Positions 33,835 to 42,839 of a stretch of 64,000 bases of DNA are shown here, one piece after another. Origin of the DNA: Diploptera punctata (taxonomy: Eukaryota > Arthropoda > Insecta > Blattodea > Blaberidae); the NCBI GenBank assembly GCA_030220185.1, contig JASPKZ010001600.1, forward strand, positions 1,032,001 through 1,096,000. Reading direction: 5' to 3'. The notes under the pieces are model-generated. The model saw nothing but the letters and a program-made list of their open reading frames with translations. It was not told the origin of the DNA and ran no database searches. The first letter of the stretch is position 1; each line of letters opens with the position of its first letter. The translations under genes and the position numbers were made by a program.

Positions 33835-34100
33835 CAGTTTTTCTGGACGAGATTTTTATCGGGGTTTTTCCTCACCTGTAAGACAAATGTCAGGGAAACT
33901 TTAAGGCCCAAACGGTCCCCGAAATCATATGGCCATCATCATCATCATCATCATCATCATTCTTCACCGGTTTGGAAAGCAACGTGAAGCTACCACACCT
34001 ATAGTTCCCTAGTAAAGCTGCAAGCATAGCAAGGAAAAGCTATGATTGCAGTGAAGGACCTTCCTTCGGGTAGAATTACTATTGATGGATGGATATAAGA
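33835..34100 (+). repeat. SINE family A, body and tail type 1 (3' piece)
   Basis: It resumes the SINE cut at 32881: GGGGTTTTTCCTCACCTGTA, AAATGTCAGGGAAACTTTAA, GCCCAAACGGTCCCCGAAAT, a (CAT)n run, then tail type 1 (AAAGCAACGTGAAGCTACCA to GGATGGATATA). Confidence 0.8.
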
Positions 34101-34109
34101 TAAATTAAA

Positions 34110-35205
34110 TTTTATTTCTGTATTAACTTAGTATAAAACTTTAAGTATTTTTCTGAAACATTATTTTTTCACTTTGGATTTATTTAGGGAAGTATTTTTC
34201 CTGCTTTAATGAATATTTCCATTAAAATTAGAAATAGTGTAGTTATCTTGCAAATCACAGACTTTACTCACCCTAGGTTCGAAACCATCCCCGTCCAGCA
34301 CCGGATCCAAGCTCCATATTCACAGGAGCGAAGACCCCCCCTCTCAACTCAACTACTCTCCTTGTAGGCTATTCTTAATGTGTTTACAGTTTATCTACCT
34401 TATTACAATAATATTTACCACTATTAGGAAAAGGAATTCGCCTTCCCTTTTCTACGTATATGTGTCAGATAACAATTCCAATATACAAATCGTATGTTAA
34501 ATATATGTCCTGATTGAATTTAAGGTGAGACGGTAGGCCCTATCCCAACAATGTTAAAACATGTGAATTTGAGACCCATTTTCTCAGGAACTACTAGATG
34601 GATTGTAATGAAATTTTTACAGCATATTAAATGAGGCTTGTAAAGACCAATAAAGCTCAGTCACACTTATATCTAAATACTGATGTCCTATATATATATA
34701 TATATATATATATTTGCCACTAGTCTCTTTTTGAATTTAAGAAATCCTTTTAAAAATCATAAGTGAGGATCTATACCAGAGATCATTATGGTTATGGTTC
34801 CACAGCTTTAGTATACCTAGGTTTACTGTCTGTAAAAATGTCATGTACATATCTATAATTGTTCCTGAGATAATGGGGAAAATGTTCGAACATTTTCACT
34901 TTCGAGAAAACAAGGTTTAAAGTATAATGCTATTATAGGCTTACAGCTGTCGTTTTTTAAATTAATTAACGCTCTTATAATTGGCGTTCATTAAATAACT
35001 TAGGCCTATACAGAAATGTTCAGAAAATAACAGACTTTTTAATTACGAAAAATCATTTTTTTTTCAAATATTAATACCGTCTTACCTTAATGTATCTCGT
35101 TTTTATTATATCAAGTTAAAATAAGAAAAGGTTTTGTTAAGAGATTTATTTTATATTTATTTCAGTATCAATTTAGGCCCATTTTATAATGCCTCATTAA
35201 GTTAA
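34110..35205. other. No recognisable gene
   Basis: AT-rich sequence with a TA repeat at 34689-34712. Nothing else named. Confidence 0.4.
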
Positions 35206-35209
35206 GCCC

Positions 35210-35325
35210 TTTTTTACGACATATCCATCTCTCACACGAGAGGTCGTGTCACTTTATGGCCCGGGTAGCATGTGTCACGTAAAAGTACGTATACGATGAG
35301 AGGTTAATGTAAGAAATGGAATGGA
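35210..35325 (+). repeat. SINE tail type 3, 3' end
   Basis: It carries GGTCGTGTCACTTTATGG, a GGGTAGCATGTGTCACGTAA-like segment and GTACGTATA, ending AATGGAATGGA. It is collinear with 57015-57085, the end of the type-3 tail. Confidence 0.5.
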
Positions 35326-35393
35326 ACAATTAAAGCTAAATTCAGAATTTGCTGAACATAGTATACTAACATGTACTTTTATTTTAATACAAC

Positions 35394-35408
35394 ATTATTC
35401 ACGAGCAT
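35394..35408. repeat. 15-bp target-site duplication, left copy
   Basis: ATTATTCACGAGCAT, repeated exactly at 37344-37358, bracketing the LINE at 35409-37343. Confidence 0.9.
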
Positions 35409-35410
35409 AC

Positions 35411-35884
35411 TTTCAAGTACGTTACGGTGACACAGTGTCTAAATTTAAGCAACTTCAAACAGGACTTCCACAAGGTACTACCACCGGTTGCCTTCTTTTC
35501 AATACCTACGTCAATGATTTGATATCTCTCATCATTAAACAGCCTAATGTTCATGCCCTTATGTATGCCGATGATCTTGTAATTTGGACTTCTGCACCCA
35601 AAAAGGATGCTTCAAAACGGATTGAACATACATTGAATACAGTCCTAAAAGATCTGCACATATGGTGTAAAGAAAACTCAATGACGGTCAATACATCCAA
35701 AAGTGCATGCCAGACATTTTCCCTATGCCACAACCAACTGAATCCAAAAATTTTCTATAACAACGCTCAGTTAGAAAATGTCCGTACATTCCAATATTTG
35801 GGAGTTACATTTGATTCCCGTCTCTCTTGGAATGAACATATCACTTATGTGACTGATAAAACCCAAAGTTGCCTTAACATATAA
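35411..35884 (+). pseudogene. Reverse transcriptase fragment (YADD intact)
   Basis: The frame reads YGDTVSKFKQLQTGLPQGTT, then TGCLLFNTYVNDLI, ALMYADDLVIWTSA (intact active-site YADD), LKDLHIWCKENSMTVNTSKS and RTFQYLGVTFDSRLSWNEHI. The LPQG and FQYLGVTFD blocks are standard non-LTR reverse transcriptase motifs. The frame ends at a TAA at 35882-35884 and coding continues shifted. Only the second half of the domain is present because of the 5' truncation. Confidence 0.85.
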
Positions 35885-35897
35885 AACGACTGGCAGG

Positions 35898-36812
35898 TTG
35901 CAAATGGGGTTGCGCTACTTCTATGCTGAATCAGACGTACAAAATATACATAAAACCAGTCATGACACATTGTTGTGGTTTGTTAATTACCGCTCCTCGT
36001 CAAAATATCAACAAATTGGAGAGAATTCAAAATCAAGCCCTACTGGTGCTGTTAGAACTACCCCCATAGATGCAATGCTACTATTTACTAACAACATTCA
36101 AATAGAAGCCAAAATCACTGAAAATGCACTGAAAGTGCATGAAAAATTGATACGGCTACCTAACATACCTTACTGCCCTCAAGATCAACACACACCCAGA
36201 AGATTAAAAACACAAGAAGGCATTATGCAACATGCAACAAAGAAAAAGAACATTCTTGACATCTCAACTAAATCTGGACAATTATCCCCAATAGAAAACC
36301 CATTTGAAATTGTTAAAATAGAATTCGATCTCGACTTAACTCAAATTATTAACAAGTCAGAAACACCACCTGGAATCCCACGCTCCATTGTGCTAGAAAC
36401 CATCTCAACCCAATACCCAGCAGAGAGTTGGTTATATGTCTATACAGATGGATCCAAAATCAGTTCAAATGGAAATACAGGATCTGGAATCTACAGTGAT
36501 CTGTTCACAACATATATTTCACTTGGCAAAGATTGTGTCCCTTTTGATGGAGAGATAGAAGCCATTCGAACAGCACTTTGCCACCTCACATGTAGACCAG
36601 AATCCTTCTCTAATATTGTTATCCTATCAGATTCACAAGCAGCATTTAGTGCAATTGCAAACTATCTAACAGCGGCTTATAGCAAAGAAGTTGTAGAGTT
36701 CAGGAAATTCATCAACAGCCTTATTTGCTTCCAAAAGCGAGTTGCACTACAATGGATACCATCACACTGTGGGATCGCAGGAAATGAAGCTGCAGATCTT
36801 CTTGCAAAATGA
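35898..36812 (+). pseudogene. LINE RNase H domain segment
   Basis: After a linker, the frame carries a full RNase H signature: LYVYTDGSK, GEIEAIRTAL, VILSDSQAAF and WIPSHCGIAGNEAADLLAK, so the D-E-D-D catalytic residues and the HCGIxGNExAD box are all visible. A TGA follows directly. Known I-type and related LINEs carry RNase H behind the reverse transcriptase, as here. Confidence 0.85.
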
Positions 36813-36879
36813 GGTATACTCAAATTCTACAAGCACCCATGAAATAAATTCCTTACCCTAAGATCTGCCACTGCTATCT

Positions 36880-37202
36880 ACGCCAAGATAAAATCTGAAT
36901 ACCATCTGGCATTGTTAGAAAGGACCAAAGAAAGCCAATGGAGAAATAAAATTGTTTCTGAAGTACCAGATTGGCCACAAAAAGAAGCTGTCGCAAAATT
37001 TCGGATTGCAACAGGACATGACTGTCTCGCTACCCACCTTCATCGTCTGGGAATATTGAACAATCCTCTCTGTATGCTGTGCAGGACTTGTGCCAATGTG
37101 TATTCTGCCCACCTACTCAACTGTTCTGCACTAACAACTTCTACACTCCATCAAGGCTACTGGGAGGCAAGAGGGAAAATGATCTCACTGCAAACCTCCT
37201 AA
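36880..37202 (+). pseudogene. LINE C-terminal cysteine-rich segment
   Basis: It reads RNKIVSEVPDWPQKEAVAKF, then RIATGHDCLATHLHRLGI and NPLCMLCRTCANVYSAHLL. The ATGHDCLAxHLHRxGI block and the C-x2-C...H...C pattern are typical after the RNase H of this LINE group. It is in a different frame from the RNase H part. Confidence 0.75.
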
Positions 37203-37343
37203 TCTACTTAAGATTATTCTATTTACATTTTATAGTGTTTTTATGGTATTGTTTCAATTGTGTATACTTATTGTAAATATGTTAATAAGGTCTGTCATTT
37301 GGGTGAATGATCTGTATTTCAAGTGCCCTGCATTAAATAAATA

Positions 37344-37358
37344 ATTATTCACGAGCAT
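37344..37358. repeat. 15-bp target-site duplication, right copy
   Basis: Identical to 35394-35408. Confidence 0.9.
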
Positions 37359-37359
37359 G

Positions 37360-37640
37360 TTCCATCACACAATTGCAATAGGCCTATTACATGCTAATTT
37401 GTTTCACAATACCGGTACACTACTTTACACATTTTATATTAGCTTGACCTGTATCTGTCTATGTAACGGAATCTTTCAACACGATTTTCACCCACTTAAA
37501 CAAATATTGGATCGACATGAAACTTTGTATACTTGCAAAGGACCAATGACAATACAATAATTTTATAAATGGTATATAATATATAATACTTAGGTTGCGG
37601 ACTTATCGACTGTTTAGTCCATCGTTGTAAGAAATTAATA
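37360..37640. other. No recognisable gene
   Basis: Unassigned sequence between the LINE and the tRNA-like relic. Confidence 0.4.
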
Positions 37641-37646
37641 TTATAT

Positions 37647-37737
37647 CCTATGGTAGCTCAGTTGGTAGAGTGGTGGACTGTAGTGGTATATAATTTGAGT
37701 AATCCATAGATCGCTGGTTCATATCCGTCCCGGAGGA
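37647..37737 (+). tRNA. tRNA-Tyr (GTA) with intron, probable pseudogene
   Basis: It has D-arm GGTAGCTCAGTTGGTAGAG, anticodon loop ACTGTAG with GTA at 37680-37682, an intron of about 18 bases just 3' of the anticodon where tRNA-Tyr introns sit, then ATCCATAGATCGCTGGTTC. It is followed by a T run usable as a Pol III stop. Damage: box B reads GGTTCATATCC instead of GGTTCGANTCC, one T-stem pair is lost, and the acceptor stem (CCTATGG with CCGGAGG) has a mismatch. It is probably no longer functional. Confidence 0.75.
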
Positions 37738-37759
37738 TTTTTTTAGAAGAGTATTACTT

Positions 37760-38060
37760 TTACCTCATACCACAATAGTATCGAATTTAAAGATATTTAC
37801 ATTTTTATCTTATTGTGTAAAATATTAATGACAATTTTGTAAACTTACCACATTGTAATTTATCCAAAAAATATGAGGATACGATTAACTTTAACTATTT
37901 ATCTACATTAAAATATTCAAAAATATTATAATAATGTTAGATAATTATAATTTTAAAAATACATAATTATATTCGTGCCTAGGCACTAAAAATATCGTAA
38001 GCAATTAAATTTTCATGGGATTCCGGTTTATGACAATCAATTAAACTAAAAATTAGAAAA
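37760..38060. other. No recognisable gene
   Basis: Very AT-rich spacer. Confidence 0.4.
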
Positions 38061-38061
38061 A

Positions 38062-38590
38062 AGTAGTAGTTTAAAAAACTAAAGCTACACGCTTTATTAG
38101 AAAACCAAACTAAAAATAAAAAATAAATAATAGTTTAAAAAACTAAAACAACACGCTTTATTAGAAAACCGAACTAAAAAATGAAAAATAATTTTAATTT
38201 TCAACACGCTTGGGATAAAATTAAAGTGGTCAACAAAAAAATCACCTCCAACATATCTAGAATAAAACTAGAGTTATTTACAAAAAAAAAAAAGATAATT
38301 TTACCATCAAAAGCGTGGGGTGCTTTTTATGGTTTTTATCTTTTCTTCTTAGAGACTTCACTTTTACCAATATCTGTTTATTATCAAATATATTGATTGA
38401 TAAAGAGCGCCCCACGCTTTTGATGATATTTTTTTTGTAGATAACTCTAGTTTTATTCTAGATGTGTTGGAGATGATTTTTTGTATCCCAAGCGTGTTGG
38501 AAATTGAAATTATTTTTCATATTTTAGTTCGGTTTTCTAATAAAGCGTGTTGTTTTAGTTTTTTTAACTATTATTTATTAAGTATTATTC
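38062..38590. repeat. Large inverted repeat with recurring ACACGCTT motif
   Basis: The left arm (about 38115-38325) and right arm (about 38400-38590) are reverse complements at high identity around a loop of about 75 bases. The outer arm segment (TTTAAAAAACTAAA to AGAAAACC) is duplicated in tandem on the left (38066-38115). Each arm holds ACACGCTTTATTAG, an ACACGCTTGGGAT box and AAAGCGTGGGG. No recognised protein; the 71-residue frame on the left arm is a by-product. Confidence 0.8.
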
Positions 38591-38665
38591 TATAATACAA
38601 TCACACAATATTACGGAGCTTATTCTATGTTTGTTTGGTTATATTTATAAAGTATCAAAGTTAAT

Positions 38666-39630
38666 ACTTTTTTTGCACGATAGTGCGTTTTGTCGTGCTT
38701 ACCAGCAACCATAATTGAAAGTTCAACTTCCTGCATTTCGAGGTTGCCAACCTAAATAAGTATACTGTAATATTACAACCATATTACAACCCACGTGCGA
38801 TAAGTAAAACCACTGCCCTTTATGTATGTACAAAAATATATTCAAAATGTAGTGTTAATATACATTATATGAAATAAATAACTGCATTGTAAATGAACTG
38901 AACTTTATTTGAAACAATATTGAAAGTTGACTTAACAAAATTCTACTGAAAACTTTTAGACTTCTTAGCTGTACGTCCAATATTCTTCTTTTTTGAGGAA
39001 ACTAACAAGTGTAACAAAGTCTGCAATATTGATACCTTGTTTTAAATTTATCATCGTCATCAGCATTAAATATTCTGACTACAAACTCGATGGAGACTTT
39101 AATGTTTCACTCCTAAGCACGAAATAAGCAACCATACTTTTTTCACTTACGCTATAATTCTTCTCCTCCAGCCACTTTCTGAATGAAATGTATGTTTTTT
39201 CATATCATAATTTAGATTTATCTGGCACTAAAGAAGCACATCCAACTTCCCACGCTTCTTCAATTTCGTCGTTTTGATTACAATCATTCATACTTGCAGA
39301 CATTTTATGTGATATTGATATCAAGGCCTGCTGTAATCTCAACATTTAATTTTCCGCATTTAACATATATATATATATATATACATATATACATTGGCCA
39401 AACTGGTAACGTCAGTGAATTGTTTAAAAGGAACGTAAATATTTCCAACAAATATATTATTTTACTATTATTTATTATTTTTAAAACACCACCGCGCAAA
39501 AAATAATGTACAGCGCACGTTTGTGAAGTGTTTTACAGAATCTCAGAAATTAAAAACCGAGCTATCGCTCGGTCTTTAAACATTTTCCTCGATTCTGTAA
39601 AAACCACTTCCCAACCTCGTATTGTAATAT
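38666..39630 (-). mobile_element. Tyrosine-recombinase-type element, one arm with gene relic
   Basis: The terminal segment ACGATAGTGCGTTTTGTCG, the polyA-signal region and the upstream region (hairpin ACCGAGCTATCGCTCGGT near 39559) are collinear with both arms of the inverted structure at 61005-62526. Between them this copy keeps a recombinase gene fragment at 38945-39303, which the other copy has lost. The right side passes into LINE sequence at about 39630. Confidence 0.65.
38945..39303 (-). pseudogene. Tyrosine recombinase (Crypton-like), N-terminal domain
   Basis: It starts at ATG (39303): MSASMNDCNQNDEIEEAWEV, then CASLVPDKSK, YEKTYISFRKWLEEKNYSVS, EKSMVAYFVLRSETLKSPSS, LMLMTMINLKQGINIADFVT and, after a shift, KNIGRTAKKSKSF. 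The pattern LVPxKSxxxYxxxYxxFxKW...SExxxxAYFxxLS...PSxLWxxYSMLxxxI...FLKxxxxGxxxKKSK is the core-binding domain that precedes the catalytic part in Crypton-like insect recombinase genes. Two in-frame stops and one frameshift; the catalytic R-H-R-Y part is absent. Confidence 0.6.
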
Positions 39631-39850
39631 ACTCGTACTAATGAAATTCTGGACTGGTTTTAAGCGTTTTTCAACTAGATAATTACAATTTATTGGACAG
39701 TGTCCGCCAGCGCGTGTTATACAGATTCTTAGATTGAGTCTTTCGTTCTTCAATATTGGACATTCCCACAGTAGATGGTCAACAGTTTGTGCATCTAATT
39801 GGCAACGACATACTGGGTTGTCTGTGATCTTGAATCTATGAAAATGTGAT
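39562..39850 (-). pseudogene. LINE C-terminus (Jockey/I type), zinc-knuckle region
   Basis: Minus-strand reading gives FKITDNPVCRCQLDAQTVDH, LLWECPILKNERLNLRI and KRLKPVQNFISTSI. This C-x-C...H...C ending follows the RNase H or reverse transcriptase in several LINE clades. Only this end is present. The last residues of the open frame run into the recombinase-element sequence. Confidence 0.65.
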
Positions 39851-39925
39851 CTTAATCCTTAATATTAATGATTAACACCATACTGCTATATAGGAAGAGA
39901 TTAACCATTAATGATTATCGTTTTA

Positions 39926-40258
39926 ATATATCCATCCATAGTAATTCTGCCCGAGGGCAGGTCTTTCACTGCAATCATAGCATTTTCATCCTATGCTTTG
40001 CAACTTTACTAGGGAATTATAGGCGTGGTAGCTTCCCGTTGCTTTCCGGTGAAGGATGATGATAATGATAAGGAGGATGATGATGGCCGGATGATTTTTC
40101 GGGGACCGTTGGACCCTAAGCTTCCTGACATTTGTCTTACAGATGAGGAAAAACTCCGAAAAAACCTCACCAAGAACCTGTTCCGACCGGGAATCGAATC
40201 CGGGCCGCTGCGTGACAAGGCAGCACGCTACCTCGAGACCACAGCGGTGGACGTTTAA
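39926..40258 (-). repeat. SINE family A, complete, tail type 1
   Basis: The minus-strand head (box A GTGGTCTCGAGGTAGC, box B GGATTCGATTCCCGG) leads into body GAGGTTTTTTCGGAGTTTTT, CTGTAAGACAAATGTCAGG and CGGTCCCCGAAAAATCATC. Then comes tail type 1 (AAAGCAACGGGAAGCTACCA to ATGGATGGATATA). It is the best complete copy in the window. Confidence 0.8.
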
Positions 40259-40269
40259 TATATAATACT

Positions 40270-41090
40270 TTTAAATTGTGTTTTCTATCCCTACTGTCAA
40301 ATTGTTCGTATAGGACTATCTGCTAACTTAAATTCATTCAACACATTTATAATAAACATATGATATATTATTCAGTCTGTATGTATTCTGGAAAAGGATT
40401 TCAGTATTTATGGATTCTGGAAAAGGATTTCAGTATTTATGGAGGATGTGGTATTCAATCAAAACAAGGGAAAATTTATTACCATGGTTCCTGATATCTC
40501 CTGAGTTATGATCCTATTGTATAAGAAAGTGGCATATCTATTATTCCTAGCACTTTGGCGTAAACAAATGAGGAAATATTGTAAATGTACATTTGTTACT
40601 ATTAAACTGAACATATTGTTTATGTGTCAAATAATGACCGAAGACAAATGTAAATTTGCTTATTACAGTATTTCTCTATTAGATAAGTTATTATCATATT
40701 TTATAGTGCCCAAATGGTGCAAATTTTGTTGTGCTCCAAGTTGCTTTCTGTAACTAAACTGACTGATAGAGCAATACTGTACAATATCTACGTACAATAT
40801 ATTTTCATTCGTTTTTTTTTTTTTGCTAAAGTAGTCGGAATGTAGGCCTAATATATTTTTCATTAGTTTTTTTTTTGCTAAAGTGGTCGGAATATAATGT
40901 ACGGTATACCTTTCTTATAAAATAAGATTATGCCCTATAATATAGAATATATTAAGTTTAGATACAATGAATATAAACACATTTTGTTTTTTCTCTAAAA
41001 AAATATTGAACCTTTTTTCTGAACACTAGAGGCTATATAGAAAATTTCACTTTTACTGGAGATAGTATTCCTATATGTATATTTAAAAAA
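40270..41090. other. Unassigned; short tandem duplications only
   Basis: It holds a perfect tandem repeat of ATTCTGGAAAAGGATTTCAG plus nine bases (40385-40442), and a 63-bp near-duplicate containing a T run and GCTAAAGTGGTCGGAAT (40810-40895). No gene seen. Confidence 0.5.
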
Positions 41091-41094
41091 AGTC

Positions 41095-41392
41095 CAAGCG
41101 CGACAGGTCCTTTGCCTACCAGCCAGCTGCTGGCCTCATATCCACATTTGTTAATCACAGAGGTAGACGATTATTCTGCCAGTGTGGGGGTCACATGTGG
41201 TCAGCATGTCGGGCCCCTCAGCCGTTATAGCGGGTATTCTCAACCTGGAGTCGCTACATATTGTAGCTACCCAAATGCCTCCTGATGCTGGGTGGGCACC
41301 GGTCCCATACTGGCCGAAATTCCATGAGAAAATTTCTTCCCCAATTGGGACTCGAACCAGCGCAAGTCCCGTAGCTCTGCGCGAAGGCTTTT
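41095..41392 (-). repeat. SINE family B, near complete
   Basis: On the minus strand a head with AGAGCTACGGGACTTGCGC and box B GGTTCGAGTCCC leads into GAAATTTTCTCATGGAATTT, ACCCAGCATCAGGAGGCATT, AGCGACTCCAGGTTGAGAAT, and the CAGCAGCTGGCTGGTAGG end. It abuts another copy in opposite orientation. Confidence 0.75.
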
Positions 41393-41665
41393 TGCCTACG
41401 GGACTTGCGCTGGTTCGAATCCCCATGGGGGAAGAAATTTTCTCATGGAATTTCGGCCAGTATGGGATCGGTGCCTACCCAGCATCTTGAGGTAGCGACT
41501 CCAGGTTGAGAAGACTAGCAATAACGGCAGGGGGGATCCGATATGCTGACCACATGTCACCTCTACACTGGCTGGATGATCGTCTATCTCTGTGATTAAC
41601 ACATGTGGATGTGAGGCCAGCAGCCGTTTGGTAGGCCAAAGGGCCTTCTAGGCCTGTCGCGCTTG
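41393..41665 (+). repeat. SINE family B, inverted partner
   Basis: It starts with TACGGGACTTGCGCTGG and box B GTTCGAATCCCC, and runs the same order on the plus strand to GGCCTGTCGCGCTTGGA. Together with 41095-41392 it forms a head-to-head palindrome of about 570 bp. Confidence 0.75.
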
Positions 41666-41865
41666 GAGTATATAGCATATCTCACACAAATTCTAAAAAA
41701 TAAAAATAAATGTCAAGACTGCTTTAAGCATTTATATTGTATATTATTAAATCATAAATTAAGGAATATTAAAAAAAAATCAAGAAGTGTCCATAATTGT
41801 GGGAAAATTATAACTCAACAAACCCTGACTTATTTGTATCGAACTATATTAGCTGTTATCATTTA

Positions 41866-41935
41866 AATTTTCTTCTTCTTCTTCTTCTTCCTTCCAAGTA
41901 TTAGGCCAAGGCCTGTTACGATCCTATAGAAAATT
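41866..41935 (-). repeat. LINE 3' end, GAA-tailed, short fragment
   Basis: A (CTT)n run is followed by TCCAAGTATTAGGCCAAGGC and CTGTTACGATCC; on the minus strand this is the last 45 bases of the GAA-tailed LINE plus its tail. Confidence 0.5.
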
Positions 41936-41939
41936 TTCC

Positions 41940-42365
41940 CTCCCCGGGAAATTCTCGTATAAGACTTGAAAGCATAATAATAGTCCCTTCGATTGGTTGC
42001 TGGCCAAAGGAAGGCAAGACCAGTGATGGGGCTGCCATCTTATAGCCTCTGGTCAGGCTTTTCTGGAGAAGAAAAGAAAAAAAAGGAAAGAAGAAATGGA
42101 AGAAAGGAAAGACTCCCTAGCCCTCGGATGCCCTAATAGCGTCGGGGTCGAAAAAAACAAGAGTTAACCAAGAGAGGTTAGATAGTAAAGTTAAAAGAGT
42201 GCAAAACACAAGTAAGTGGAGGAATGTTTTGCTCAGCTTGGGCACCTTGTGGTCGCCATCCACATATCCCCTAGATGAGGACCCCTGAGGGTTAACTCAT
42301 AGTGTTATTTCCTACCTACATAACTTAATTAAGTTTCAATATTCCTGTAATAAGGTTCAGAAAAT
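41940..42365. other. Unassigned GC-richer repeat-like segment
   Basis: A stretch with GGTTGCTGGCCAAAGG and CCTTGTGGTCGCCATCC reads like a decayed dispersed repeat, but I cannot name it. Confidence 0.3.
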
Positions 42366-42369
42366 TTAA

Positions 42370-42724
42370 AAACAAAAATAAAGCAATAAAAATAATCTAA
42401 TAATCTAAAAGATTGTTAAATGTTCCACCAAATGAAGATTTTAAGAAAGAATACAACAGATTATTAAATGTTCCACTAAATGAAGAAGATTTTAAGAAAT
42501 AATACAATCACATTTTGAACATAGCTAATTTAAATGGTTCTGGAAAGAAAATAATTATGAATAAATTAGAGAAATTCAGACAACAAAAAAGATTAAAAGA
42601 ATACACCAAAAGAAAGGAAAACAATTCAAGAAAATTACTTATCATCCTGAAATACATAACAAAATTTCAAAAAAAATTTTCAACAAATTCAATATTACAT
42701 TAGCACCAATAAATAAATTTAGCT

Positions 42725-42725
<1 letters not shown>
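42370..42725 (+). pseudogene. Penelope-like element, central segment
   Basis: Plus-strand frames read LLNVPPNEDFKKEYNR, LLNVPLNEEDFKK, ILNIANLNGSGKKIIMNKLE, then TYHPEIHNKISKKIFNKFNI and TLAPINKFSF. The last part matches the linker between reverse transcriptase and GIY-YIG endonuclease of Penelope-like elements (Y...I..KI...F+KFNI...K). The LLNVPxNE segment is a tandem duplication of about 51 bases. It runs into an (AAT)n tract at 42730. Confidence 0.55.

Positions 42726-42726
<1 letters not shown>

Positions 42727-42815
<89 letters not shown>
42727..42815. repeat. (AAT)n microsatellite
   Basis: About 29 units. The poly-Leu frame on the minus strand is an artefact. Confidence 0.95.
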
Positions 42816-42839
42816 GTTGGTAAGAGGCACTCGAAAGAG

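Larger units (their letters stand above)
35409..37343 (+). mobile_element. Non-LTR retrotransposon with RNase H, 5'-truncated
   Basis: A 1935-bp insertion bounded by identical 15-bp duplications. It begins inside the reverse transcriptase, runs through an RNase H domain and a cysteine-rich C-terminus, and ends in a short TAAA-type tail (CATTAAATAAATA). Order and motifs fit the I/Jockey superfamily. Perfect duplications and few frame breaks suggest it is younger than most LINEs here. Confidence 0.9.

Noticed and set aside
38181..38396. 71-residue frame as a gene
   Set aside because: It spans the arm and loop of a large inverted repeat and has no recognised motif.
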